The notes: generated by a model not told the origin, from the letters alone. A DNA stretch of 64,000 nt from Flagellimonas sediminis (GCF_010500845.1 NZ_JAAAMI010000010.1:62001-126000), one strand, 5' to 3'. Numbered from the stretch's first letter, positions 26,553 to 35,686 are shown. A program made the numbers and translations.

Positions 26553-27524
26553 ATGCGCGAAGCTGCCTTTGTGAAACAAAATAAGGAAAAATGGATTGCT
26601 TTTGAAAAAGCAATTGCATCCCGTTCCCATACCGATCCCGATGCCTTGGTGGATGGCTACATCCAACTGACCAACGATCTGGCCTACGCGCAGACCTATT
26701 ACGCTGAAAGCAAGACTTTATTGTACTTGAACTCCCTGGCCTCCCAAGCACACCAAAAAATTTACAAGAACAAAAAAGAATCCGGCAACAGGATCTTGGA
26801 ATTCTGGGGCAAGGAATTCCCTCTGTTCTTTCGACAATACCACAAGACCCTGCTCATCGCATTCCTGATCTTTGGCGTGGCCACGGCCATTGGTGCCCTT
26901 TCGGCCCTCAATGATTCCACTTTTGTACGTTTGATATTGGGGGACGCCTATGTAAATGAGACTTTGAACAACATTGCCATGGGCGAACCCACAGCCATCT
27001 ATAAAAGTGGAAGCGAAATCGGTACATTTTTGGGCATTACCATCAACAATATCCGCGTGGGATTTTTGGCATTTGCCTTTGGAGTGATCACCAGTATTGG
27101 CACAGCCTATATTTTGTTCAGTAACGGGATCATGTTGGGTGCCTTTATCACGTTCTTTTACACCAAAGGCGTATTTTTTGAGGCAAACCGACAGATTTGG
27201 CTCCATGGCACCATTGAAATATCCGTAATCATCATCGCCGGTTGTGCGGGATTGATCATGGGCAACAGTATTTTGTTCCCCAAAACCTATTCGCGAAGGG
27301 TCTCGTTCATGAAAGGCGCCAAGGATGGTTTGAAGGTCGTTGTGAGCACCATCCCCTTTTTCATTATTGCGGGGTTTATCGAAGGATTCATAACCCGCTA
27401 CGCCGAAATGCCCGACTGGCTGGCGTTTTTAATCATAGGCGGCTCCTTGGTTTTGATTGTTTTCTATTATATCCTATACCCCATCTTACTAAACCGAAAA
27501 GTACATGAAGGACAAATACATTGA
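26553..27524 (+). CDS. Stage II sporulation protein M-like membrane protein
   Basis: 323 residues. A soluble helical N-terminus of about 100 residues precedes five or six membrane helices, with SpoIIM landmarks NNIRVGFLAFAFG, SNGIMLGAF and LHGTIEISVIIIAG. The organism shows no other sign of sporulation. In Gram-negative bacteria this family accompanies MoxR-type modules. It overlaps the next gene by 20 bases. Confidence 0.88.
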   Translation: MREAAFVKQNKEKWIAFEKAIASRSHTDPDALVDGYIQLTNDLAYAQTYYAESKTLLYLNSLASQAHQKIYKNKKESGNRILEFWGKEFPLFFRQYHKTLLIAFLIFGVATAIGALSALNDSTFVRLILGDAYVNETLNNIAMGEPTAIYKSGSEIGTFLGITINNIRVGFLAFAFGVITSIGTAYILFSNGIMLGAFITFFYTKGVFFEANRQIWLHGTIEISVIIIAGCAGLIMGNSILFPKTYSRRVSFMKGAKDGLKVVVSTIPFFIIAGFIEGFITRYAEMPDWLAFLIIGGSLVLIVFYYILYPILLNRKVHEGQIH

Positions 27525-28446
27525 ACTCCGGATCAACCGTGACTTCGGAGACATCCTTTCCGTTTATTTTGATTTTCTTCGGCAGAACCTGAAAAAGTTT
27601 ACCAATGTGTTTCTCAGCTATAATGGCATTTTCTTGATCGGCCTCTTGATCACCAGTTATTTTTTGGTGTCCGGTTTTGTGGGCATGATCACCGAGGGCT
27701 ACAACCAGTATGGGGTAAGCGCCGATCTAGGCAATACAGAAAGCTATGTCACCTATATAATAACAGGAATCATATTTTTAATTGTCATTTTCATTGTGGT
27801 AGTAGGATTCAATTTTAGTTTGAGCTCTTCCTATTTGGTGAAATATGAGGAATACAGAGGAATGGATTTTGACAAACGGGAAGTATGGCAGCACACCAAG
27901 AAAAACTTGGGGAATACGTTGGTCTTTGTTCTCTTGTTGATTCCCATTTACCTCGTCTTTTTTATTGTGGCCTTTATCATGGCCCTCATCCCGTTACTGG
28001 GAATGATTGCCCAATACATTGTCCAATTTGGGATGACTGCCTGGATCGGGGTTTCCTTTTTTAGCATGTTCAGCCAAAACAAGGGGGTAATTGAAGGTTT
28101 CGGTGAAGGCTGGAATTTGGTCATCAACAATTTTTGGCGTTCGGTAGGGGTCAATTTTATTCTGGGATTGCTCAACGGCCTGCTGTTCTTCATTATATTG
28201 ATGGTTCCGGGCATCATCATAGGTATCTACACCTTTCATGTGGTGGAAAACAATATAGAAGTGGGCACTTCGATGGTAGCCACTGTGGTCTATACTTTGG
28301 GCACCTGGCTGTTGCTTATTTTGATGGTGTATGCGCAGTGCCTTTCCCAGTTCGTAAACGGGGTGTTGTTCTATGCCCTTCATGAAAAAACCTATAACAT
28401 CAACACAAGAAGCAAAATCGAACAGATAGGTCAAACAGAACAGTGA
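27505..28446 (+). CDS. Polytopic membrane protein of the MoxR module
   Basis: 313 residues with six or seven predicted membrane helices resembling DUF4013 or glycerophosphodiester phosphodiesterase membrane-domain proteins. I do not assign a family firmly. It begins inside the 3' end of spoIIM and its stop overlaps the GTG start of the next gene (GTGA), so it is translationally coupled on both sides. Confidence 0.78.
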   Translation: MKDKYIELRINRDFGDILSVYFDFLRQNLKKFTNVFLSYNGIFLIGLLITSYFLVSGFVGMITEGYNQYGVSADLGNTESYVTYIITGIIFLIVIFIVVVGFNFSLSSSYLVKYEEYRGMDFDKREVWQHTKKNLGNTLVFVLLLIPIYLVFFIVAFIMALIPLLGMIAQYIVQFGMTAWIGVSFFSMFSQNKGVIEGFGEGWNLVINNFWRSVGVNFILGLLNGLLFFIILMVPGIIIGIYTFHVVENNIEVGTSMVATVVYTLGTWLLLILMVYAQCLSQFVNGVLFYALHEKTYNINTRSKIEQIGQTEQ

Positions 28447-29162
28447 GCAAACGGTTGTACATAGTATTTTTCTTCCTGTGGGTTGGTCTGGGCTATGCCC
28501 AAAACGACTCTATTGTATTGCCCGAGGATCAAAATTCGGTACTGACGGAACGGAAACTGCCCGACGACCTTAACCAAAAATATGCTGGGGAAGAATTTGA
28601 TTATGATGTAAAAACGGGAGAATCGGCCAACCTACTCAGTCGGGCCATTCGCTGGTTCCTGAATTTGGTCAGCAACACCTTCGGTTTCGATATATCCCCA
28701 CAGACCTTGTTGATTTTGGAGTACATCATTTACGCCCTCATGGGTGCCTTGGTGATCTACTTGCTGGTGCGCATGTTCGTTAACGAACAGTTCAACGCCC
28801 TATTTACCAAAAAGGCCAAATCCATCATCGATATTGACCTTTCCGAACAACATATTGAGTCCATCGATTTGGATGCCTTGATGAACGATGCCCTAAAAAA
28901 CAAAGATTATCGCTTGGCGGTGCGCTATCAATTTTTGAAACTATTGAAACTCTTGTCCCAACAAAACCTGATCGCCTGGCATTTTGAAAAGACCAATTCA
29001 GACTATCAACGGGAAATAAAGGAGGACCAACTCCGGCAAGAGTTCAAGAAAGCTTCCTATCTCTACGAACACATTTGGTACGGGGAACAGCCCTTGGACG
29101 AATCGGGCTACGAAAAAACCGATGTACGGTTCAACAAACTTAAAAACCTGATCACACGCTGA
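28443..29162 (+). CDS. DUF4129-like membrane protein
   Basis: 239 residues from a GTG start that overlaps the previous stop by four bases. A signal peptide ends GYAQ. A periplasmic segment of about 70 residues and one membrane helix (about 92-115) follow. The C-terminal cytosolic part has the DUF4129-like pattern DYRLAVRYQFLKLLKLL and HIWYGEQPL. In other bacteria DUF4129 proteins sit in MoxR/DUF58 clusters, some fused to transglutaminase domains. Function unknown. Confidence 0.8.
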   Translation: MSKRLYIVFFFLWVGLGYAQNDSIVLPEDQNSVLTERKLPDDLNQKYAGEEFDYDVKTGESANLLSRAIRWFLNLVSNTFGFDISPQTLLILEYIIYALMGALVIYLLVRMFVNEQFNALFTKKAKSIIDIDLSEQHIESIDLDALMNDALKNKDYRLAVRYQFLKLLKLLSQQNLIAWHFEKTNSDYQREIKEDQLRQEFKKASYLYEHIWYGEQPLDESGYEKTDVRFNKLKNLITR

Positions 29163-29164
29163 GT

Positions 29165-30376
29165 ATGGACCGGAGATCAAAAATAGTCATCGTGGTTTTT
29201 ATAGTGGTGATGCTGGGCATCATCGTTACGGAAATTGTGCGTCCCAAACCCATCAATTGGCGGCCATCGTACACAGCAGTGGACAAAATCCCATTTGGAT
29301 GCTACGTGCTTTACAATGAACTGCCAACCATTTTCCCGGAAAGTACCATTGAAACCGTTCAGGAAAGTGTGTACGATGTGTTAACGGAACGAGATACCCT
29401 ACAGGCAGCCAATTACTTGTTCATTAATGAATATCTTGATTTGGACACCCAAGAAACCCATCAATTGTTGGATTTTGTCCATCAGGGCAATACCGTGTTC
29501 ATTGCCGCTACTGGTTTTGGTCCAGAGTTAATGGATACCCTAAATATTGGTATCGACTCCGATTATTCGTTGCAAGAAGGTACGGCTATATTGGATCTTA
29601 CCCATGATGCGTTTGTCAATCGTACATATGAGCTTTCACGGGGCGTGTTCAATTCCCATTTTTCTAGCGTGGATTCGACCAGCACTACCATTTTGGGGCA
29701 CATTACCTATACCCGCAGTACTTATTTGGATGACAAGCCCGAGGAAACCGTGACCCGTCCCAATTTTATCAAAACCAATTTTGGGAAAGGGCAGTTCCTA
29801 CTCAGCACCACACCCCAGGCCTATGCCAATTACTATATGTTAAAAGGGAACGCGGATTATGCAACCTCAACATTTTCTTATATAACGGACCGTGAGCTGC
29901 TGTATTGGGACAATTACAAAAAAGCAGGCCGTGTGATCATCGATTCCCCCATGCGATTTGTATTGAACCAAGCTTCACTCAAATGGGCCTATTACTTGAC
30001 CATTTTGGGCATTCTGTTTTTTGTGCTGTTCAAGGGCAAACGCGAGCAGCGGATCATTCCGGTGGTGGAACCCTTAAAAAATTCCTCGGTGGAATTTGCC
30101 AAAGCGGTAGGTTCCCTGTACCATCAAAATAAGGATTACACCGATTTGATCCATAAAAAGATCAATTACTTTTTGGCCGACATGCGCACCCAATATCATG
30201 TGGATACCGCCCAAATGAACGAGCGCACCATTCAACTATTGGCCGCCAAGTCGGGCAAAGACCTGGACCAGACCAAAAAATTGATCGAATTCATCATTCG
30301 ATTAAAGAACAAAAGCTCCCACACCGAGCAGGATAGTATAGAACTCAACAAAAAAATAACCGCATTTAAGCAGTGA
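29165..30376 (+). CDS. DUF4350-domain membrane protein
   Basis: 403 residues. An N-terminal membrane helix (about 7-24) anchors a DUF4350 region with a glutamine-amidotransferase-like fold (about 40-260; PFGCYVLYNELP, GNTVFIAATG). A second helix (about 277-295) and a helical cytosolic tail follow. It begins two bases after the DUF4129 gene and overlaps the GTG option for moxR. Confidence 0.82.
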   Translation: MDRRSKIVIVVFIVVMLGIIVTEIVRPKPINWRPSYTAVDKIPFGCYVLYNELPTIFPESTIETVQESVYDVLTERDTLQAANYLFINEYLDLDTQETHQLLDFVHQGNTVFIAATGFGPELMDTLNIGIDSDYSLQEGTAILDLTHDAFVNRTYELSRGVFNSHFSSVDSTSTTILGHITYTRSTYLDDKPEETVTRPNFIKTNFGKGQFLLSTTPQAYANYYMLKGNADYATSTFSYITDRELLYWDNYKKAGRVIIDSPMRFVLNQASLKWAYYLTILGILFFVLFKGKREQRIIPVVEPLKNSSVEFAKAVGSLYHQNKDYTDLIHKKINYFLADMRTQYHVDTAQMNERTIQLLAAKSGKDLDQTKKLIEFIIRLKNKSSHTEQDSIELNKKITAFKQ

Positions 30377-30381
30377 TATCT

Positions 30382-31380
30382 ATGGAAGAACAAGAAACAC
30401 AAGACGACGGACTTCAGTTCAGCTCCCGAGTGGACCTGACCAAGCTTCAGGAAGCTATGGGCCAGATAAAATCTGAATTGGGCAAAGTGATCATTGGGCA
30501 ACAGGACATGATCGAGTTGTTGATCATCTCCATTCTGGCCGATGGACATTCGTTGATCGAAGGGGTCCCTGGAGTGGCCAAAACGGTGACCGCCAAATTA
30601 TTGGCCAAAACCTTGAACGTGGATTTCAGCCGTATCCAGTTTACTCCCGACTTAATGCCCAGCGATATTTTGGGCACTTCCATCTTCAATGTGAAAACCT
30701 CGGAGTTTGAGTTCAAGAAAGGACCCTTGTTCTCCAATATAATATTGATCGACGAGATCAACCGTGCCCCCGCCAAAACCCAAGCTGCCCTGTTCGAGGC
30801 CATGGCCGAACGGCAGATTACCATGGACGGTATCGAGTATGCCATGCAGCCGCCCTTTTTGGTGTTTGCTACCCAAAACCCCATTGAACAGGAAGGCACC
30901 TATCGCTTGCCAGAGGCCCAATTGGACCGATTCCTCTTCAAGATCAATGTGTATTACCCGAGCTTGGAAGAAGAAATCCAAATTTTGGAAAGTAAGCATG
31001 GACAAAGGACCAAGGTGGAGGAAGATTTGGTAAGCACCTTGCTATCCGCGGCCGAGATAGCGGAATATCAAAATACCATTAGGTCCATTATTGTGGAGAG
31101 GAACCTCCTGAAATACATAGCATCCATTGTGGACAATACCCGTTCCAATGCCAATTTGTACCTAGGGGCCTCGCCAAGGGCTTCCATATCGATCATGGAG
31201 GCATCCAAGGCATTGGCTGCCATCAATGGACGGGATTTTGTAACCCCTGAGGACATTAAAAAGGTGGCCGCCCCTGTTTTGGCGCACCGTATCATGCTCA
31301 CCCCGGAACGTGAAATGGAAGGGTTGACCGCGGAGCAAGTGGTAAAACAGATTGTGGAAAGCATCGAAATTCCAAGATAA
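30382..31380 (+). CDS. MoxR-family AAA+ ATPase
   Basis: 332 residues from the ATG at 30382. A GTG at 30373, which would overlap the previous stop, is also possible. Walker A is GVPGVAKT (61-68) and Walker B is IILIDEINRAPAKTQ. Sensor motifs FATQNPIEQEGTY and LPEAQLDRF follow. MoxR ATPases act as chaperones that mature or activate proteins with VWA-type domains. The next gene is a DUF58 protein, the standard partner. This is the catalytic centre of the six-gene plus-strand module. Confidence 0.93.
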   Translation: MEEQETQDDGLQFSSRVDLTKLQEAMGQIKSELGKVIIGQQDMIELLIISILADGHSLIEGVPGVAKTVTAKLLAKTLNVDFSRIQFTPDLMPSDILGTSIFNVKTSEFEFKKGPLFSNIILIDEINRAPAKTQAALFEAMAERQITMDGIEYAMQPPFLVFATQNPIEQEGTYRLPEAQLDRFLFKINVYYPSLEEEIQILESKHGQRTKVEEDLVSTLLSAAEIAEYQNTIRSIIVERNLLKYIASIVDNTRSNANLYLGASPRASISIMEASKALAAINGRDFVTPEDIKKVAAPVLAHRIMLTPEREMEGLTAEQVVKQIVESIEIPR

Positions 31381-31385
31381 GCCCT

Positions 31386-32570
31386 GTGAAAAAAATCTTT
31401 AGGCCCATATATCTCCAAAAACGGTTCTTCATAATCTTGACGACCTTAGTGGCCGGATTTGTGGTTTCCTTTATGGTTCCCAACCTGTTTGGGGCCTTCA
31501 AGATTCTTTTCGCTTTGTTCATTTTGTTGCTCTTGGTCGACCTGCTTTTGCTTTTTGCATCCAAAGGAAAAATTGAGGGTCATCGCATATTGACCGACAA
31601 ACTTTCCAATGGGGATGATAATTTGATCCGGTTGAAGTTAGGAAACACCTATCTCTTTCCCGTTACCTTAAAAATCATCGATGAGATGCCTTTCCAGTTC
31701 CAAAAAAGGGATTTTGGTCTGGAAAGCAAATTGGAAAAAGGGCAGGCCAAACTCTACCAATACCATCTTCGTCCCACAGAACGTGGGGTGTACTCCTTTG
31801 GAAGCTTAAATGTCTTTGCAAAATCCCCGATCGGTTTTTTGGCCAAAAAATATCGGTTCGACCAAGAACAGGAAGTGCCAGTTTATCCTTCCTTTTTGCA
31901 ATTGCAGAAATACGACCTTATCGCTTTCACCAGCCGATTGCACGAATATGGGCTGAAAAAAATCCGCCGGATTGGACATACCATGGAGTTCGAACAGATC
32001 AAGGATTATGTTTTGGGCGATGATATCCGTAACATCAACTGGAAAGCAACCGCAAAACGCAGCCAATTGATGGTGAACCAGTATCAGGATGAAAAATCGC
32101 AGCCCATCTATTCGGTCATCGATAAAGGCCGGGTAATGAAGATGCCCTTCAATGGATTGAGCCTCTTGGACTATGCCATCAACGCTACCTTGGTGATCAG
32201 CAACATCGCTTTGAAAAAGCAAGATAAGGCTGGTATGTTCTCCTTCAGCGACAAAATCGAAAACAGGGTGGTTGCCGAGCGACGCAGTTCACAAATGAAC
32301 CTGATTTTGGAAACACTATACAATCTGGAAACCAATTTTATCGAAAGTGATTTCAGCAGATTGTATGTTGATGTAAAGCGAAACTTGAACCAGCGAAGCC
32401 TACTGTTGCTCTATACCAACTTTGAAACATTGGATGCACTCCACCGCCAGCTCCCCTATTTGACTGCCATGGCCAAGCAACATCTTTTGGTGGTGATTTT
32501 CTTTGAAAATACCGAACTGAATGAATTTGCCACCCAAAAAGCGGAGACGGTCCATCAAATATTTGAGTAG
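31386..32570 (+). CDS. DUF58-domain protein, shortened by an amber codon
   Basis: 394 residues from a GTG start five bases after moxR. Two N-terminal membrane helices (about 13-57) are followed by a beta-sandwich and the DUF58 motif DYVLGDDIRNINWKATAKR, then a degenerate VWA-like fold. The frame ends at TAG 32568-32570. The same frame then continues open for 49 codons with convincing family-like sequence to TAG 32718-32720. The natural protein was therefore probably about 444 residues, and the TAG likely replaced a codon such as AAG. The truncated product would lose the end of the VWA-like domain. Sequencing error, a recent nonsense mutation or readthrough are all possible. Confidence 0.85.
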   Translation: MKKIFRPIYLQKRFFIILTTLVAGFVVSFMVPNLFGAFKILFALFILLLLVDLLLLFASKGKIEGHRILTDKLSNGDDNLIRLKLGNTYLFPVTLKIIDEMPFQFQKRDFGLESKLEKGQAKLYQYHLRPTERGVYSFGSLNVFAKSPIGFLAKKYRFDQEQEVPVYPSFLQLQKYDLIAFTSRLHEYGLKKIRRIGHTMEFEQIKDYVLGDDIRNINWKATAKRSQLMVNQYQDEKSQPIYSVIDKGRVMKMPFNGLSLLDYAINATLVISNIALKKQDKAGMFSFSDKIENRVVAERRSSQMNLILETLYNLETNFIESDFSRLYVDVKRNLNQRSLLLLYTNFETLDALHRQLPYLTAMAKQHLLVVIFFENTELNEFATQKAETVHQIFE

Positions 32571-32720
32571 ACGATAGCGGAGAAATTTATTTATGAGAAA
32601 AAATTAATCGTGAACGAATTGCGCAAGCACGGTATCCAGACCATATTGACAAAACCGGAAGAACTCACCATCAACACCATCAATAAATACTTGGAAATAA
32701 AGGCAAGAGGACTTATTTAG
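32571..32720 (+). pseudogene. C-terminal remnant of the DUF58 gene behind the in-frame amber
   Basis: Forty-nine sense codons continue the DUF58 frame without interruption: TIAEKFIYEKKLIVNELRK, then HGIQTILTKPEELTINTINK, ending YLEIKARGLI. This charged, helix-strand-helix sequence resembles the usual end of flavobacterial DUF58 proteins as I recall it, and the frame is unshifted. The final TAG overlaps the convergent gene by eight bases, as expected for a formerly intact gene. Confidence 0.75.
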
Positions 32721-33186
32721 TCACATCCATAGAAGAAAGACCAAGCGTATTCAAACTAGGTAACTTCCCATCCAACACTACAAATTGGGGTTCTAAAGAA
32801 AAATCATTGCGCTTTTTCTTCTTTCGCTCTAGGCTGGAATATCGACCTCGTAACCGTTTGTTATCATCTTTTTTGGCGAAAAGATCAATGGTAACCCCAA
32901 CGGTAACACCTCCTAGGATAGTAGCGGCCAAATCGTCGTTGTCCCAGCCATTGTTTCGCTGGCCCGCATCCACCGTCTCTTTGGCCAACCCGATCAAGGT
33001 ACTCCCAGCCACAGAACCGACAAAGGTCCAGATACGATTGCCATCAGAAGCCTGTTTGGCGATTCCGGCTCCAGCCAGACCAAAAAGGTTTCCTCCCAAA
33101 AAATGGAGTGCTTTGTCCCGTTCCACTTGCCCATGGCAATAGGAAGCGAGCACAAAAAATACTAGTGTGGGGACAAGTGTTCTCAT
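32713..33186 (-). CDS. Secreted small protein, YfiM-like
   Basis: 157 residues with a signal peptide ending CHGQ. The start of the mature part, RDKALHFLGGNLFGLAGAG, recalls YfiM/DUF2279 envelope proteins, with a Gly/Ala-rich helical hairpin (about 28-105) that may insert in a membrane. A basic linker (ERKKKKRN) and a short tail follow. Function unknown. A 17-base palindrome lies 21-37 bases upstream of its start. The 3' end overlaps the DUF58 remnant. Confidence 0.72.
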   Translation of the reverse strand: MRTLVPTLVFFVLASYCHGQVERDKALHFLGGNLFGLAGAGIAKQASDGNRIWTFVGSVAGSTLIGLAKETVDAGQRNNGWDNDDLAATILGGVTVGVTIDLFAKKDDNKRLRGRYSSLERKKKKRNDFSLEPQFVVLDGKLPSLNTLGLSSMDVTK

Positions 33187-33206
33187 TGCTCCCGCTAAAA
33201 GTATTA

Positions 33207-33223
33207 AAAGTTTCCGAAACTTT
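33207..33223. promoter_or_regulatory. Palindrome AAAGTTTCCGAAACTTT
   Basis: A perfect inverted repeat with a single-base centre, in the 49-base gap between nitronate monooxygenase and the YfiM-like gene on the minus strand. On that strand it is followed by TTAATACTTTTA, so it may be a TetR-type operator over the promoter of the YfiM-like gene or a weak terminator of the upstream gene. Confidence 0.4.
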
Positions 33224-33235
33224 CCCTGTAAAACA

Positions 33236-34177
33236 CTAGTAGTCTTGAATTTCCGCCTTGGCTTGGTTGAATTCGGCGATTAGGTCGGCCACAATTTGGG
33301 CAGCGGGTTTAATATCGTGTATCAATCCAGAAACTTGACCGATTTCCAGCTCCCCTTCTTCCATATCACCTTCGAACATGCCGCGCTTGGCCCGAGCCCT
33401 TCCCAACAAGGTTTTTAAATCCTCTACAGAAGCTCCCTTGGTATACGCCGCTTGCACATCTTGATAGAACTTATTTTTGAGCAAGCGTACGGGGGCCAGC
33501 TCTTTTAAGGTGAGTTGGGTATCGCCTTCTTGGGCATCTACCACCCATTTTTTGAATAAGTCATGGGACGATGCTTCGAGACTTGCCACAAATCGGCTAC
33601 CCACTTGAACCGCATCTGCACCGAGCACCATGGCGGCCAACATGGCCCTACCTGTGGCAATGCCCCCTGCGGCAATCAGGGGAACGCTTATTTTTTCCCT
33701 CACGGAGGGAATCAATACCATAGTGGTGGTCTCGTCCCTTCCGTTGTGGCCTCCCGCTTCAAAACCTTCCGCAACGATGGCATCTACACCCGCTTCTTGG
33801 GCTTTCATGGCAAACTTGACACTGCTGACCACATGCACCACGATAATCCCTTTTTCTTGGAGATAGGAGGTCCAGGTTTTTGGGTTTCCTGCGGAAGTGA
33901 AGACGATTTTCACCCCTTGGTCCACGATGATCTTCATCAACTTATCGATGTCCGGATATAGCATGGGGACATTTACCCCAAAAGGTTTGTCGGTGGCCTT
34001 TTTACATTTTTCGATATGCTCTTCCAATACTTCTGGATACATACTCCCGGCTCCCAAAAGACCCAGGCCACCCGCGTTGGAAACCGCTGAAGCCAACCGC
34101 CAACCACTGGCCCAGACCATACCTGCCTGAATGATAGGATATTGTATTCCGAAAAGTTGGGTAATTTTGTTTTGCAT
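33236..34177 (-). CDS. Nitronate monooxygenase-like flavoprotein
   Basis: 313 residues, FMN-binding TIM barrel of the NPD family. Landmarks are PIIQAGMVWASG at the N-terminus, EGFEAGGHNGRD with the family His, and PLIAAGGIATGRAMLAAMVLGADAVQVGSRF as the phosphate-binding stretch. It oxidises nitronates or related compounds, or acts as an enoyl reductase-like flavoprotein; sequence alone does not separate these. It lies downstream of mnmA but a REP-like element separates them. Confidence 0.88.
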   Translation of the reverse strand: MQNKITQLFGIQYPIIQAGMVWASGWRLASAVSNAGGLGLLGAGSMYPEVLEEHIEKCKKATDKPFGVNVPMLYPDIDKLMKIIVDQGVKIVFTSAGNPKTWTSYLQEKGIIVVHVVSSVKFAMKAQEAGVDAIVAEGFEAGGHNGRDETTTMVLIPSVREKISVPLIAAGGIATGRAMLAAMVLGADAVQVGSRFVASLEASSHDLFKKWVVDAQEGDTQLTLKELAPVRLLKNKFYQDVQAAYTKGASVEDLKTLLGRARAKRGMFEGDMEEGELEIGQVSGLIHDIKPAAQIVADLIAEFNQAKAEIQDY

Positions 34178-34192
34178 GTACTATTGAATAAT

Positions 34193-34280
34193 TGTCAAAC
34201 TGAACTTGTTTCAGTTTCCCATCAAAATAAAAATAATATTGTAAAGGATTCTGAAATAAATTCAGAATGACGAAATGTCA
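34193..34280. repeat. REP-like double-hairpin element between mnmA and nitronate monooxygenase
   Basis: Two short hairpins are visible: AAACTGAA/TTCAGTTT (34197-34204 and 34210-34217) and ATTCTGAA/TTCAGAAT (34248-34255 and 34261-34268). They are framed by GTCAAAC on the left and AATGACGAAATGTCA on the right. The pattern GTCAAACTGAAC...TTCAGAATGAC matches an extragenic palindromic repeat I recall as widespread in Flavobacteriaceae. Confidence 0.6.
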
Positions 34281-34293
34281 ATTTTCTGAAGGA

Positions 34294-35484
34294 TTACGAA
34301 ATCACTCCGGAACCTACCAATTCCTCGCCCACATACCAAGCCACGAACTGGCCCTCGGTAATAGCGGATTGCTTTTCCTGGAAATCTACATAAAGTCCGT
34401 TCCCTACTTTATAGAGGGTGGCTTGCTGTAAAGGTTGACGGTAGCGGATGCGAGCCATCACCTCCATGGTTTCGTCTTCCTTCAGAGCCAAATCGGGGCG
34501 TACCCAATGCAGTTCATCCTCTTTCACAAAAAGCGTATTCCGGAACAGTCCCGGATGTGTCTTGCCCTGTCCGGTGTATATGATGTTCTTGTCCACATCG
34601 GTTTCAATAACGAACAAAGGCTCTTTGGTACCCCCAACATTTAAGCCCTTACGTTGGCCAATGGTAAAGTAATGCGCCCCTTGGTGCTCTCCCACTACTT
34701 TGCCATCTTCCATGGAAAAAATAGGTTTTTCGGCTTGGAAGGCCAATTTCTCCTTTTCATTGTGAAACTCGGGCACGGTCAAAGCAAATTGCGAGGCTGT
34801 GCTGGGCACTTCCACGATCACTCCTTTTTTGGGCTTCAGTTTTTGTTGTAAAAAATCGGGCAGATGCACTTTACCCACAAAGCAGAGCCCTTGCGAATCT
34901 TTTTTGTCGGCCGTGATCAAATTATGCGCTGCGGCAATTTGTCGCACCTCAGGTTTCAACAATTCCCCAATGGGAAACAAGGTTTTGGCCAATTGCTCTT
35001 GCGATAACTGGCACAAGAAATAGGATTGGTCCTTATTGGGATCCTTGCCTGCCAATAACCGATAGGTTTCGGTACCATCGGCATTTTTAATGATATCCTT
35101 TCTACAATAATGTCCTGTGGCCACATAATCGGCACCCAATTGCAAGGCAATTTTAAGGAACACATCGAACTTGATCTCGCGGTTGCAAAGCACATCCGGA
35201 TTGGGTGTACGTCCTCGTTCATATTCGTTGAACATATAATCAACAATACGTTCCTTGTACTCGGCACTCAGATCTACCGTTTGGAAAGGAATACCCAATT
35301 TCTCGGCCACGATCAACGCGTCATTGCTATCCTCCAACCAAGGACATTCCTCGGAAATGGTCACGGAATCGTCATGCCAGTTCTTCATAAAAAGGCCAAT
35401 TACCTCATATCCCTGATCCTTCAACAGATATGCGGCCACACTGGAATCCACTCCTCCCGAAAGTCCTACAACAACCTTTTTCAT
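34294..35484 (-). CDS. mnmA: tRNA-specific 2-thiouridylase
   Basis: 396 residues from [20 protein letters not shown] at 35484. The longer frame to 35589 crosses the predicted promoter. The PP-loop ATP site SGGVDSS is at 9-15. The catalytic cysteines are C100 (NPDVLC) and C201 (SQGLCFVGK). It thiolates U34 of Lys, Glu and Gln tRNAs in the cytosol, using sulfur from a desulfurase relay. No sulfur-relay gene is nearby. Confidence 0.95.
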   Translation of the reverse strand: MKKVVVGLSGGVDSSVAAYLLKDQGYEVIGLFMKNWHDDSVTISEECPWLEDSNDALIVAEKLGIPFQTVDLSAEYKERIVDYMFNEYERGRTPNPDVLCNREIKFDVFLKIALQLGADYVATGHYCRKDIIKNADGTETYRLLAGKDPNKDQSYFLCQLSQEQLAKTLFPIGELLKPEVRQIAAAHNLITADKKDSQGLCFVGKVHLPDFLQQKLKPKKGVIVEVPSTASQFALTVPEFHNEKEKLAFQAEKPIFSMEDGKVVGEHQGAHYFTIGQRKGLNVGGTKEPLFVIETDVDKNIIYTGQGKTHPGLFRNTLFVKEDELHWVRPDLALKEDETMEVMARIRYRQPLQQATLYKVGNGLYVDFQEKQSAITEGQFVAWYVGEELVGSGVIS

Positions 35485-35502
35485 CTCAATGCTATAAGGG
35501 TA

Positions 35503-35510
35503 CAAAAATA
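35503..35510 (-). promoter_or_regulatory. -7 box for mnmA
   Basis: On the minus strand this reads TATTTTTG, a perfect TAnnTTTG, 18 bases before the mnmA ATG. No clear TTG at the -33 distance. It favours the 35484 start. Confidence 0.45.
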
Positions 35511-35595
35511 CGAAATGCATGGAATAAAAAACAGCTTTTACCATTGTATAAAACTGTTGTCCAAATGCTAATCCCCACAAAATGAACATTTTTTT

Positions 35596-35668
35596 GTTAA
35601 ACTTTTAAGCTAAAATGTTAAACAATATTGTAACTATTTTGTTTACTATTATTTTTAAAACGTTAAAC
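35596..35668 (+). promoter_or_regulatory. Three direct GTTAAAC repeats upstream of the fasciclin gene
   Basis: GTTAAAC occurs at 35596, 35617 and 35662, with spacings of 21 and 45 bases (about two and four helical turns), all within 91 bases of the ATG at 35687. The repeats lie on one DNA face, as expected for an activator or repressor site. The region is very AT-rich, so chance is not excluded. Confidence 0.35.
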
Positions 35669-35686
35669 AAAATATACCACAAACAC

